Assembly: GCF_000429025.1 (NCBI RefSeq)
Contig: NZ_AUBB01000006.1
Span: forward strand, 704,736 to 768,735
Source of the DNA: Actinospineispora spinosispora DSM 44797
GTDB taxonomy: Bacteria; Actinomycetota; Actinomycetes; Mycobacteriales; Pseudonocardiaceae
DNA: 64,000 nucleotides
Direction: 5' to 3'
Below the pieces are notes generated by a model that saw nothing but the letters and a program-made list of their open reading frames with translations, had not been told where the DNA came from and did no database searches. The translations under genes and the position numbers were made by a program. Position 1 is the stretch's first letter. Every line of letters starts with the position of its first letter. This document shows positions 1-7,996 of this stretch, in pieces.

Positions 1-279
1 GTCGCGCTGCCCCAGATCTATCGGACCGACGGCGTCCAGGCCAAACAGTGGGCCAACATCAGCAGCTGGGGCGCACGCACCGGCGCGGGCCCGCTGCGGG
101 TGGTCGGCGCGATGAGCCAGCAGGCCGCGTGCCGTCAGCAGGCCGGTTGCTCCCGTACCGACAACTCCCCCGCGCAGGCCCGCGACCAGCTCGCCCAGGC
201 GCTCGCCGCGGTGGGCACGTCCCGGCCCCGCCTGGTGGTCACCGACATGGACTGGCTCCGCGACTCAGACCCCCGGTAA
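1..279 (+). CDS. C-terminal fragment of an unknown protein (5' end outside window)
   Basis: Frame 1 is open from the first base to a TAA at 277-279, giving 92 residues of a protein that starts upstream. The fragment has balanced composition, two cysteines close together (AACRQQAGC) and a C-terminal VTDMDW segment. Cysteine pairs and a Gln/Asn/Ser/Ala-rich surface would fit a secreted protein, but this is only an impression. I do not recognise the family. It is followed after 6 nt by a perfect palindrome that probably ends its transcript. Confidence 0.6.
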   Translation, partial: VALPQIYRTDGVQAKQWANISSWGARTGAGPLRVVGAMSQQAACRQQAGCSRTDNSPAQARDQLAQALAAVGTSRPRLVVTDMDWLRDSDPR

Positions 280-285
280 ACGACC

Positions 286-325
286 GTGAGTGGCGCGGCC
301 GCCTATAGGCGGCCGCGCCACTCAC
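286..325. terminator. Perfect 40-nt palindrome between convergent genes (GTGAGTG family)
   Basis: Arms 286-303 (GTGAGTGGCGCGGCCGCC) and 308-325 are perfectly complementary and the 4-nt centre is TATA, itself self-complementary, so the whole 40 nt is a perfect palindrome. It begins 7 nt after the stop of the upstream + gene and ends 4 nt before the stop of the - gene, the position expected of a bidirectional terminator. There is no U tract. The same GTGAGTGGC arms and CCTATAGG centre recur near 40.0 kb. Confidence 0.75.
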
Positions 326-328
326 GGG

Positions 329-853
329 TCAGTTGAGGAGGGTGAGGGCGCAGATTATCGCTGCTCCCACACCGACCAGGGCCGCCACCAGGAGGGACCA
401 GTCCGAGGGGATCGCCGCCGCCACCACCGCGGCAGGGGTCGTGACCGCGGCACCGACGAGCATCGGGCGTTGCGCGGTGAACCATTCGCCCAGATCGACC
501 GGACCGGCCAGGGACTGCCGGTGCAGCCGGACGGCGAGCAGGAACGCCAGGCAGGCGAAGCCGCACACACCGTCACCGATGGCCTCGGGCGGCACCAGGA
601 ACAGCGCGAGCGCGGTACACAGCACGGCCAGCGCGGGCATCGCCCCGGCCCTCGGCCGCACGGTGGTGAGCACCACGGCGAGCGCCCCGACACCCAGCAC
701 GATCGTCACCGCGAGACCGAGATCGGACTCCTCCGCCGACCGGGGCGGCCCGGCGATCAGCGCGAGCACGGTCGGGACCGCGAGCATCACGGCCCCGGCG
801 AGCAGGCACGGCCCCGGGCGCCCCAGGCGCCGGTCCTCGACGGTGTCCGTCAT
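329..853 (-). CDS. Small integral membrane protein, last gene of MoxR/DUF58 operon
   Basis: 174 residues starting at the ATG (MTDTVEDRRLGRPG) that overlaps the stop of the DUF58 gene by 4 nt (ATGA). After a short charged N-terminus almost the whole protein is hydrophobic, with about five predicted membrane segments (for example LLAGAVMLAVPTVLALIAG and LLVAALVGVGAAIICAL). An upstream extension to 994 is open but would run into the DUF58 gene. No family is recognised. The tight coupling says it works with the MoxR/DUF58/DUF4129 genes, probably as an envelope component. Confidence 0.75.
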   Translation of the reverse strand: MTDTVEDRRLGRPGPCLLAGAVMLAVPTVLALIAGPPRSAEESDLGLAVTIVLGVGALAVVLTTVRPRAGAMPALAVLCTALALFLVPPEAIGDGVCGFACLAFLLAVRLHRQSLAGPVDLGEWFTAQRPMLVGAAVTTPAAVVAAAIPSDWSLLVAALVGVGAAIICALTLLN

Positions 854-2124
854 CGCCTGACCCCGCTGCCGATCAGCGGACGCAGCGACATCGGCCGCAG
901 CACCTCGTCCAGCTCGATGTCCTCGGCCCACACACTCACCGGGATTCCCATGTCCGCCAGCCGGTGCCGGACACCCTCGCGGCCCAGCCGCCACATCCGG
1001 ATGGCGATCGGGTCGTAGTCGGAGTTGTCCCTCGGTTTCGGCTCGGCGCGCAGCACGTCCACCACGACCAGGCCGAACCCTCGCCTGCGCAGGTCCATCA
1101 GCGCACTGATCACCCGTTCGTCCAGCAGCGGCGAGAACACCACGATCGCGGCGCCGTAGGGCAGCACGGTACGCGGGAACCCGCCGGCGTTGGCCGGGGC
1201 CGAGCCACCGCCGGGCTGCACGTCCAGCAGCGCCTCGATGATCCGGTAGAAATGCCGTCGTCCCAGGTCAGGAGCCATCCAGCGCAGCACACCGCCGAGC
1301 GCGACCACTCCGGCCCTGTCCCCTCGGCGCAACGCTGCCTGCACCACGGCCAGCGCGCCGTGCACCGACAGCTCCAGCGTCGAGGGCCCGTGCTGATGGA
1401 TGTCACCGGCCGCGTCGATCAATGTGACGACCTTGGCGGACTGCTCCGCCAGCCGCTCGGTCACGTGCAGCCGGCCCCGACGCCCGCTGACCTGCCAGTT
1501 GACCGACCGCAGCGGGTCCCCCGGCTGGTACTCGCGCAGACCGGCGAACTCGACACCCTCCCCCTTGCGCCTGCCCAGGTGCACCCCCAGGAGGTCGGGC
1601 AGGTCCATCGGGCGGGGCACCGCGCTGATCCGGTCGGCGTTCGGGAAGACCGCGACCTGCGCGAGGTCCGCGCGCGACACACCGAGCAGCAGCCCGCTCG
1701 CGGCGCGTGTCGTGACCTGGACCCTGATGTCTGCACGGCCCCACCGGGCGGCACTCAGCTCCCACTCGGCACGCACCACGTTGTTGGTGGGCCGGCGCAT
1801 CCGGATCAGCTGCGCGTCCAGCTGGTAGCCGTACTCCAGCTCGACGTCCATCAGCTCGATGCCCGACGGGGCGTCCAGCTCGACGGTGAGCGTCACGGTC
1901 TCGCCCTCGAACACCCGCCCCGCCGACGTCGTGGCCTCGACCCGCAGGGACTGCTGCGGCCTGGTCGTCCACCAGCCGCCGGCCAACGCCCCGACCAAGG
2001 GCGCCGCGAACACCAGGATCTCGGTGCGGCCGAGCGCGACGACGCACAGCACGACGATCACGGCGAGCGTCACCACGGTGAACAGCCAGCCGGCCGGCTG
2101 CCATTCGATCCGGCGCTGGGTCAC
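850..2124 (-). CDS. DUF58 domain protein (MoxR partner)
   Basis: 424 residues from a GTG that overlaps the MoxR stop by 4 nt. Two membrane segments lie at about residues 11-31 and 35-51, then a beta-rich region, then the DUF58 signature REYQPGDPLRSVNW at 197-210 followed by a VWA-like part with LIDAAG and VVFSPLLDE segments. DUF58 proteins are almost always encoded beside MoxR-type AAA ATPases, as here, and are thought to present a VWA-like domain at the membrane as part of an assembly or maturation machine. The precise client is unknown. An in-frame extension to 2286 would overlap moxR and is unlikely. Confidence 0.9.
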   Translation of the reverse strand: MTQRRIEWQPAGWLFTVVTLAVIVVLCVVALGRTEILVFAAPLVGALAGGWWTTRPQQSLRVEATTSAGRVFEGETVTLTVELDAPSGIELMDVELEYGYQLDAQLIRMRRPTNNVVRAEWELSAARWGRADIRVQVTTRAASGLLLGVSRADLAQVAVFPNADRISAVPRPMDLPDLLGVHLGRRKGEGVEFAGLREYQPGDPLRSVNWQVSGRRGRLHVTERLAEQSAKVVTLIDAAGDIHQHGPSTLELSVHGALAVVQAALRRGDRAGVVALGGVLRWMAPDLGRRHFYRIIEALLDVQPGGGSAPANAGGFPRTVLPYGAAIVVFSPLLDERVISALMDLRRRGFGLVVVDVLRAEPKPRDNSDYDPIAIRMWRLGREGVRHRLADMGIPVSVWAEDIELDEVLRPMSLRPLIGSGVRR

Positions 2125-3155
2125 CAGCCCGGCTCCGCCCGACGCTGCTTCGGGCTCGAGTCGGCGAGCAGCTCGGAGGACAGCGCGGACGCGGGCCTGT
2201 CGGAGGAGGTCGACACGGTACGCGGCGCCGCCACCTTGCTCAGGATGCGGGTCAGCACGTCCTCGGCCTGGACCCTGCGCACCCACATCTCCGGACGCAG
2301 GCTCAGCCGGTGCGCCAGCGTCGGCACGGCCAGCGTCTTGACGTCGTCCGGCGTGACGAAGTCCCGACCGTCCAGCACGGCACGCGCCCTGGCCAGCTGC
2401 AACAGCGCGAGCGACGCTCTCGGGCTGGCCCCGACGAGCACGTCCTTGTCCTCGCGGGTCGCCGCGACGATCCGGACGACGTAGTCCAGCACGTCCTTCT
2501 CGACCGTGACCGCCTCAACCGCCTCGCGCATCGAGATGAGCGTCTCAGCGTCGAGGATCTGGCCGGTCTCCTGCTGCGCCGAGCCCCGGCTGAGACGCCT
2601 GCTGAGCATCTCGACCTCGTCGACCTTGGGCAGGTAGCCGATCCGGACCCGCAGGCCGAACCGGTCCAGCTGCGCCTCGGGCAGCGGGTAGGTGCCCTCG
2701 TACTCGATGGGGTTGTCGGTCGCCAGCACCACGAACGGCTGGGGCAACGGGTGCGAGTACCCGTCGACGCTCACCTGCTCCTCGGCCATCGCCTCCAGCA
2801 GCGCGGCCTGGGTCTTCGGCGGTGTCCGGTTGATCTCGTCGGCGAGCAGCAGGTTGGTGAACACCGGGCCCTGCCGGAACTTGAACTCGCCGGACGACTG
2901 CTCGAGCACGGTCGTGCCGGTGAGGTCGGCGGGCAGCAGGTCGGGAGTGAACTGGACCCGGCGGAAGCCGAGGCCCAGCGCCGACGCGAAGGACCGCGCG
3001 ATGAGCGTCTTACCCAGCCCGGGAAGGTCTTCGATCAACACGTGCGCTCTGGCCAGGACGGCACACAGGATCAACTCCAGTGCTGGTCGCTTACCGACCA
3101 CCACCTTCTCGATCTCATCCAGCACCGCTTCGGCGCGGCGCTTCACATCGGTCAC
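2121..3155 (-). CDS. MoxR-family AAA+ ATPase
   Basis: 344 residues, full length for the family. The P-loop is EDLPGLGKT at 42-50, Walker B is LLLADEINR at 102-110, and sensor and arginine-finger regions follow (DNPIEYEGTYPLPEAQLDRF). MoxR ATPases act as chaperone-like AAA+ rings that mature protein complexes with VWA-containing partners, here presumably the adjacent DUF58 protein. The start overlaps the stop of the upstream small gene by 4 nt and its own stop overlaps the DUF58 start, so translation of the operon is coupled. Confidence 0.93.
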   Translation of the reverse strand: MTDVKRRAEAVLDEIEKVVVGKRPALELILCAVLARAHVLIEDLPGLGKTLIARSFASALGLGFRRVQFTPDLLPADLTGTTVLEQSSGEFKFRQGPVFTNLLLADEINRTPPKTQAALLEAMAEEQVSVDGYSHPLPQPFVVLATDNPIEYEGTYPLPEAQLDRFGLRVRIGYLPKVDEVEMLSRRLSRGSAQQETGQILDAETLISMREAVEAVTVEKDVLDYVVRIVAATREDKDVLVGASPRASLALLQLARARAVLDGRDFVTPDDVKTLAVPTLAHRLSLRPEMWVRRVQAEDVLTRILSKVAAPRTVSTSSDRPASALSSELLADSSPKQRRAEPGW

Positions 3156-3604
3156 GGCTTCTCCAGCCTGTCGAGAATCTGCAGCAGGGCCTCACGGCCC
3201 GCGCCGGGGGTGGACAGATCATGGGATCGGGGCGAGTCACGGTCCACCAGCGGCCACAGCTCACCGAGCCGCTCGCGGGCCGCGGCTCTCGGGTCCTCGC
3301 TACCCACCACCCGCTGTGCCATCGCGAGCTCCACCAGCTCGGAGAGCACCGGACGGACGCTGTGGTCCCAGTTGCGCATCGAGCCGCCCGCCCAGGCGGC
3401 GGCCACGAGGTAGCGCCGGTAGAACGTCGACGACTCGACCGTGTGCGGTTCGATCTTCTGCGGCCGGCTGCGGATTCGTTGCCACTTCAGCCAGATGTTG
3501 GCGCCCGCGACGACGAGCGCGACGAACACCGCGCCGAGACCCATGACGACCAGTCCGGTGACGGAACCGACCACCGAGCCCTGCGCCAGCACCGACGCGG
3601 TCAC
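3152..3604 (-). CDS. Hypothetical single-pass membrane protein in MoxR operon
   Basis: 150 residues from a GTG overlapping the upstream DUF4129 stop (GTGA). One membrane segment lies near the N-terminus (about residues 10-38, VGSVTGLVVMGLGAVFVALV), followed by a basic stretch and a soluble, mostly helical domain ending in LLQILDRLEKP. I do not recognise a family, but a protein of this layout between DUF4129 and MoxR genes is typical of actinobacterial clusters. The longer open frame to 3856 lies antiparallel to the DUF4129 reading frame and is not supported. Confidence 0.75.
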   Translation of the reverse strand: MTASVLAQGSVVGSVTGLVVMGLGAVFVALVVAGANIWLKWQRIRSRPQKIEPHTVESSTFYRRYLVAAAWAGGSMRNWDHSVRPVLSELVELAMAQRVVGSEDPRAAARERLGELWPLVDRDSPRSHDLSTPGAGREALLQILDRLEKP

Positions 3605-4542
3605 CGGGTACTCCCCGCGCCGAGCGAGTCGAGGATCGAGGTCAACGCCCGGTCGGCGGCGTCCCGGTCGCTCTCCCCCATCGGGTGGGTGCTGAACCTG
3701 GCCTCCTGGAACAGGTCGAGCAGGCGTCCGGCCGGTTCCTCGGGCAGCCGGCTGCCGTCGATACCGCGCCGCAGCACCTCCTGCGGGGTGTCGGCGGCCC
3801 TGGGGGCGGCCTCCCCGCCGACCCTGGCCAACGCCCGCTCCATCGCCGCGAAGCACGCCACGATGGCCTCACGCGGATCGGTGATCGCCCGGTCCTGCAC
3901 CGCGGCCTGCCCGGCGACGACCGCGCGCGCAACGGTCTCGTCCTCGTCCTCTTCTTCCTCGTCGTCGTCCACGTACTCGACCAGCTGGCTACGGCGGAAC
4001 AGCACGATGGCCAGCGCGATCACCGCGACGACCGCGACCAGCCCGGTGATGTAGGTGCCGATGCCCGCCTCGCCGGGCATGTGCCCCTGGGTCTGGTCGA
4101 TCCAGCCGTTGCCGTTGGGCTGGCCGGGCTGATCAGGAGGTGGAGCGGTCTGCTGCCGCTTCGGCGGGCCGATCAGCTGCAGGATGATCTGGTAGATCAC
4201 CGCGACACCGAACCCGACGATGACCGCCAGGATCAGCCGCTTGCGCTGCGCCTTGTTCAGCTGCGGTTTGCGACCGGCGGCGGCAGCGGCGATCTTCAGC
4301 CGCTGAATCTTCCTGCCCCAGACCAGCAGGACGAGCCCCGCGCCGAGCACGCCGACACCGATCGTGCGGATCGTGCCGATCACCAGCCCGCTGGATGGAC
4401 CGGCCACGTGCGGCAGGTCACCGCCCGCTCTGGCCCTGGCGGCGATCTCGGCGAGCACGAGGAGCACCGCGATGCCGCCGATCCGGACCGGCGTCGAGCC
4501 GAACCAGTTCTGCGCACCCCCCTTGCCCTGTTGCTCGGTCAT
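3601..4542 (-). CDS. DUF4129 domain membrane protein, first gene of MoxR operon
   Basis: 313 residues from the ATG of MTEQQGKGG. About four membrane helices (roughly residues 18-38, 52-74, 101-122, 165-186) precede an extreme acidic patch (DDDEEEEDEDE near 195-207) and a C-terminal DUF4129 region with the family pattern of a helical AFAAMERAL-type segment and TPQEVLRR. DUF4129 often sits at the end of membrane transglutaminases; here it is a stand-alone protein and no transglutaminase is visible nearby. Start choices at 4563 or 4638 are open but less convincing. It leads a five-gene chain joined by 4-nt overlaps. Confidence 0.85.
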   Translation of the reverse strand: MTEQQGKGGAQNWFGSTPVRIGGIAVLLVLAEIAARARAGGDLPHVAGPSSGLVIGTIRTIGVGVLGAGLVLLVWGRKIQRLKIAAAAAGRKPQLNKAQRKRLILAVIVGFGVAVIYQIILQLIGPPKRQQTAPPPDQPGQPNGNGWIDQTQGHMPGEAGIGTYITGLVAVVAVIALAIVLFRRSQLVEYVDDDEEEEDEDETVARAVVAGQAAVQDRAITDPREAIVACFAAMERALARVGGEAAPRAADTPQEVLRRGIDGSRLPEEPAGRLLDLFQEARFSTHPMGESDRDAADRALTSILDSLGAGSTR

Positions 4543-4647
4543 GCGCCTCGTTCCGTCGTACATCGCTGTCTCAGGTGCCACATTGTGGCTGTTCGGCGCC
4601 CGATCGGCACACCCAGGCGAGTTCCGGGACCCCCACACGAGTGAGGT

Positions 4648-5169
4648 TCAGCCCGCACCCGGCACCGGCCGCACCATGACGAGCCTCGGCCAGGTGTCCA
4701 GGCCCGCCTCGCGTTCCATGCGCCGGATCGCGCGCAGACCCTCGCCCCACTCGGCCTCGGGCAGCTCCGCGAAGCCGAGCGTCCGGTAGTAGGGGCCGTT
4801 CCAGGGCACGTCGAGGTAAGTGGTCAGGGACAGCTCGTCGACTCCCGCCTCGGCGGCCCTCCTGTCCAGGTAGTCGATCAACGCACTCCCCAGCCGTTGC
4901 CCCGCCGCGTCCGGGTGGACCGAGATCTGCGCGATGTGCAGGTGGCCGTCCACCGGCTCCGCCAGCAGGAATCCCACCGGGACGTCGTCGTCGAAGGTCA
5001 CCACCCAGGCCCTGCCCGCACTCCAGTAGTGCGTCAGGTCGGCGAGGCTCATCGGCTCCTCGTCGGCGATCTGCGCCATCCCGACATCCCGGAACGGCGC
5101 ACCCGACGCCCGCTCGATCTCCCTGATCAGTGGCAGTTCGTCCTCGCGCGCTGTGCGAATCCGGGGCAT
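4648..5169 (-). CDS. GNAT family N-acetyltransferase
   Basis: 173 residues starting at MPRIRTARED. The acetyl-CoA binding motif A is clear at 81-98 (QISVHPDAAGQRLGSAL), preceded by a beta strand (VGFLLAEP) and followed by YYRTLGF near residue 128, the classic motif B end. It should transfer an acyl group from acyl-CoA to an amine; the substrate is unknown. The upstream in-frame extension reads through a large palindrome and is rejected, fixing the start at 5169. It lies downstream of the TPP enzyme on the same strand but is separated from it by that palindrome, so it is probably a separate unit. Confidence 0.9.
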   Translation of the reverse strand: MPRIRTAREDELPLIREIERASGAPFRDVGMAQIADEEPMSLADLTHYWSAGRAWVVTFDDDVPVGFLLAEPVDGHLHIAQISVHPDAAGQRLGSALIDYLDRRAAEAGVDELSLTTYLDVPWNGPYYRTLGFAELPEAEWGEGLRAIRRMEREAGLDTWPRLVMVRPVPGAG

Positions 5170-5197
5170 ACCCCAGATCTTGCCTGCTCTCTGCTCG

Positions 5198-5269
5198 GAC
5201 TCTGCACACCGTCGTGCTGCGTCGCACAAGTCCGGACGTGTGCGACGCAGCACGTGAGTGTGCAGAGTC
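5198..5269. terminator. Nested palindrome, copy A1
   Basis: A 72-nt near-perfect palindrome centred on TCCGGA (5231-5236). The word GCACA occurs at 5204-5208 and 5224-5228 and its complement TGTGC at 5239-5243 and 5259-5263, so each arm carries the word twice at exactly 20-nt spacing. It ends 17 nt downstream of the TPP-enzyme stop (5286, minus strand). Probable terminator for that operon. Two close relatives occur at 18.8 and 53.2 kb. Confidence 0.75.
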
Positions 5270-5285
5270 GCCGGGGAGGTGGTGG

Positions 5286-6917
5286 CTAGTGGCCGAAGGC
5301 CTCTGCCAGCCACCAGGCGGGGCCTGTGTCGGCGATCTTGGCGTCGATCAGGAGCGGGGTGTCCCTCGGGCCGTCCAGCCAGGTGGTCACCTGGGCCAGG
5401 TCGTCGGCGGTCCTGACCGTGATCGCGGTGCAGCCGAAGCCCCGGCCCACCGCTGCCAGGTCCGTGTCGGGGAACCGGACGATGTCCTGATCCTCGCCGG
5501 TGAAGTGGTGGACCTCGGCTCCGTAGGCCGCGTCGTTGTAGATGACCAGGACCATCGGCAGCTTCAGCCGCACGATCGTGTCCAGGTCGGCGATGCTCAT
5601 CTGGAAGCCACCGTCGCCCAGCGCGGCGACCGGCAGCCTGTCGGGCTGCGCAAGTGCCGCACCCAGTGCGGTGGCCAGGCCGAGTCCGATCGACTGGAAC
5701 GCCTGGGTGAAACAGAAACCCTGCTCGTCGGGCACCGACAGGTAGGCGCTCGGGTAGCCCATGAAGTTGCCGGAGTCCACCGCCACGACACGTTCGGCCG
5801 GGAGCAGGTCGTCGAGCATGCGGCTCAGCGTGCGGGCGTCGATGCCGTCAGCGGTCGACTCGTCGGGCGTCTGCTCGTCGGACCAGCGGCCCCTCGTGGC
5901 GATCCTCTCCCGCACGTCCGGGTGCCGGTAGCCGGTGGCGGTGAGGCCGCGGGTGGTGAGCTCGGCCAGGACGTCCTCGGCGACCAGACCGACGTCGCCC
6001 AGCACGCCCAGGTCGATCGGACGGTGCGCGCCCAGTGCGCTCTGGTCGACGTCGACCTGGGCGACGGTCGCCTCCGGGCCGATGAGCTTGCCGTGGCGCA
6101 TCGTCCACATGTTCAGCGCGCAGCCCCAGCCGACGATCAGGTCGGCCTCGGTGATCAGCTCGGCGGCCAGCGGTGTGGCGAACCCACCCGAGATGCCCAG
6201 TGACCACGGATCGTCGTGGAACAGGCCGTTCGCCACGGCGGACGTGGCGAGCAGCGCACCGCTCGTCTCGGCGAGGGCACGCAGGCGGTCGCCGCTGGCC
6301 CGGGCACCTCGGCCGGCCACGAACACCGGCCGGCTCGCGCCCGCGATGAGGTCGGCCAGTGCGACCGCGGCGCCGTGGTCCGGACGCACCCGGGCCGGTA
6401 CCGCGACCTCGGGCACCTCCGATGCGGCCGAGGGCATCTCCTGCACGTCGAGCGGAAGGTTCAGCACCACGGTGCGCCGCTGCTGTACCGCGGTCCGGTA
6501 GGCACGGACCGTGTCGGCCAGCGCGCTCTCCGGCGAGTGCACCCGCTCCGCCACGGCGCCGACCGCTCTGGCCAGTGCGTCCTGGTCGACGTTGAAGTTG
6601 GACAGCACCGCGGCGCCCGCCGTGTCGCCGGTCAGCACGATCAGCGGGGTGCGGCTCTTGGCGGCCTCGGCGATGCCGGTGAGCGCGTTGGTGAAGCCGC
6701 AGCCCTGGTGTGTGGTGACCACGGCCACCCGGCCGGTGAGCCTGCAGTAGGCGTCGGCGGCCGTGGCGGCACCAGCCTCGTGCCGGGTCGCGACGAACGG
6801 CACCCCGGAGGCGCGCAGCGCGTTCGTGACGTGGAAGTTGCCGCTGCCCACGACCCCGAAGACCTGTGCCACCCCGAGCCGCGCCAGTGTCGTGCCGACG
6901 AGCTCAGCTACGTCCAC
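5286..6917 (-). CDS. Thiamine-diphosphate-dependent enzyme, acetolactate-synthase-like
   Basis: 543 residues, the usual length of the ALS/benzoylformate decarboxylase superfamily. The catalytic glutamate is E47 in RHEAGAA, the central domain follows (PVFVAGRGARASGDRL), and the diphosphate/Mg motif GDG starts at 434 with the matching Asn at 461 (GDG-x24-N form). It should decarboxylate or carboligate a 2-oxo acid. It begins 3 nt after the stop of a cyclase-family hydrolase, so the two form an operon and probably act in one small catabolic route; the substrate is not evident. Classical ilvB is unlikely because no ilvN or ilvC is adjacent. Confidence 0.88.
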   Translation of the reverse strand: MDVAELVGTTLARLGVAQVFGVVGSGNFHVTNALRASGVPFVATRHEAGAATAADAYCRLTGRVAVVTTHQGCGFTNALTGIAEAAKSRTPLIVLTGDTAGAAVLSNFNVDQDALARAVGAVAERVHSPESALADTVRAYRTAVQQRRTVVLNLPLDVQEMPSAASEVPEVAVPARVRPDHGAAVALADLIAGASRPVFVAGRGARASGDRLRALAETSGALLATSAVANGLFHDDPWSLGISGGFATPLAAELITEADLIVGWGCALNMWTMRHGKLIGPEATVAQVDVDQSALGAHRPIDLGVLGDVGLVAEDVLAELTTRGLTATGYRHPDVRERIATRGRWSDEQTPDESTADGIDARTLSRMLDDLLPAERVVAVDSGNFMGYPSAYLSVPDEQGFCFTQAFQSIGLGLATALGAALAQPDRLPVAALGDGGFQMSIADLDTIVRLKLPMVLVIYNDAAYGAEVHHFTGEDQDIVRFPDTDLAAVGRGFGCTAITVRTADDLAQVTTWLDGPRDTPLLIDAKIADTGPAWWLAEAFGH

Positions 6918-6920
6918 CGC

Positions 6921-7700
6921 TCAGCCGGACCTCTCCACGAGCGCGAGCACCCTTGCGGGGCTTCCTGAACCGCCGACGATCGGCAGCGGCGACACCACGA
7001 GGACCGCGCCGGTCGCCGGGAGGCGATCGACGTTCCTCAGCTGCGTGAGACCGAACTTACCGGCGCCCAGGATGCGCTCGTGACACGGAAACGGCGGGTC
7101 GAGCTCCGGCGCCTTGCCCGCGTCGGTACCCACCGTCTCCACACCGAACCCGATGATCGGTGTCTCCTCGGCCAGCCACCGCGCGCATTCCGGCGAAACG
7201 CCGGGCGTGTGGGATCCGGTGTTGTCGACGTTCAGGAATTCGGATTGGTCAGCGGCCCGGGTGTCCCATCCGGTGCGAAAGATCAACCAACCGCCGTCGG
7301 GTAACGGTCCGTGCTCGGATTCCCACGCACGGACATCATCGATCTGCAAAAGGAAATCCGGATCGTCGACCACTCGGTCCGACGCGTCGAGAACGGCGAC
7401 CGGTCCGATCAGGTTGCGCAGTGGCACCTGGGAGACGTCGAAGCCGTCCTTGCCGCTGAGCCAGTGGTTCGGCGCGTCGAGGTGGGTACCGGTGTGCTCA
7501 CCTGTGTGGATGTTGTTCCAGTACCAGCGCGGGCCGCGTTCGTCGTAGCGGCTGATCTCCTCGAGCTGGAAGTTGATCGTGTTGGCGAACGGCTCCGGCA
7601 GCCGCAGCACCGGGGTCGTACTCTCCAGTGGCGCGGTGAGGTCAATGATTTCCACGTGATTATTGTGAATAGCAGAGAGCACGTCCGTCAGTACTGACAA
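6921..7700 (-). CDS. Cyclase-family (kynurenine formamidase-like) metal hydrolase
   Basis: 259 residues. The family metal-binding signature is seen at 65-80 (HTGEHTGTHLDAPNHW, with H73, D75 and H79). This family includes arylformamidases (KynB) and other amide or lactone hydrolases binding Zn or Mn. The start is a TTG at 7700 with a strong GGAGG ribosome site seven bases upstream. Pairing with a TPP enzyme suggests hydrolysis of an amide or lactone to give, after further steps, a 2-oxo acid. No other tryptophan-degradation gene is nearby, so a kynurenine role is not supported. Confidence 0.88.
   Translation of the reverse strand: MSVLTDVLSAIHNNHVEIIDLTAPLESTTPVLRLPEPFANTINFQLEEISRYDERGPRWYWNNIHTGEHTGTHLDAPNHWLSGKDGFDVSQVPLRNLIGPVAVLDASDRVVDDPDFLLQIDDVRAWESEHGPLPDGGWLIFRTGWDTRAADQSEFLNVDNTGSHTPGVSPECARWLAEETPIIGFGVETVGTDAGKAPELDPPFPCHERILGAGKFGLTQLRNVDRLPATGAVLVVSPLPIVGGSGSPARVLALVERSG
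7687..7698. promoter_or_regulatory. Palindrome GTCAGTACTGAC over the cyclase start codon
   Basis: A perfect 12-nt palindrome covers the first codons of the cyclase gene. It could be an operator or an RNA structure that masks the start, but it may also be a chance effect of the codons. Low confidence. Confidence 0.2.
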
Positions 7701-7996
7701 AATTACCTCCGTGTAGCCATTTCATCTATCACGTGGGCTGCTTATTGCGACCTACCGCAAAGTAACCAGCGACGATGGGGCCCGTCAAGATAATCGAATA
7801 TCGCCGATAGCCGCGGTCACAATCATGATCCACCCACCGCCGCCCCGTTCGCCCCGTCGTCCGGCCGTGGCCCGCGCTGCCGGGCAGTACCGACCACTCG
7901 ATGATTTCATCATCATCGACAGCATCTCGCCCGGCGAGCAGGCCACTCATCTCCCGAACGAGGCAGCCATCTCTCAGACGAGCACGAGGAGGATCC
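7701..7996. other. Divergent intergenic region
   Basis: 296 nt separate the divergent cyclase and nitronate-monooxygenase-like genes. It is less GC-rich than its surroundings near the cyclase (for example ATTGTGAATAG and TTATTGCGACC) and should contain both promoters. An 89-codon minus-strand ORF spans part of it (7729-7998) but has no recognisable features and would overlap the + start. The Shine-Dalgarno GAGGAGGAT just before 7997 belongs to the + gene. Confidence 0.5.

Noticed and set aside
286..325. Terminal inverted repeat of an insertion sequence
   Set aside because: It is a perfect hairpin located between two stop codons; there is no transposase or partner repeat at a suitable distance.
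964..2484. Long antisense frames opposite the MoxR operon, htpG, cobIJ/cobG and cobN
   Set aside because: Typical shadows of high-GC genes: they are opposite strongly conserved proteins and show Arg/Gly/Pro/His-rich, low-information sequence.
5170..5313. N-terminal extension of the GNAT gene
   Set aside because: The extension reads through the A1 palindrome; the same translated peptide (LRRTxPDxCDAA) appears at the other A copies, proving it comes from the repeat.
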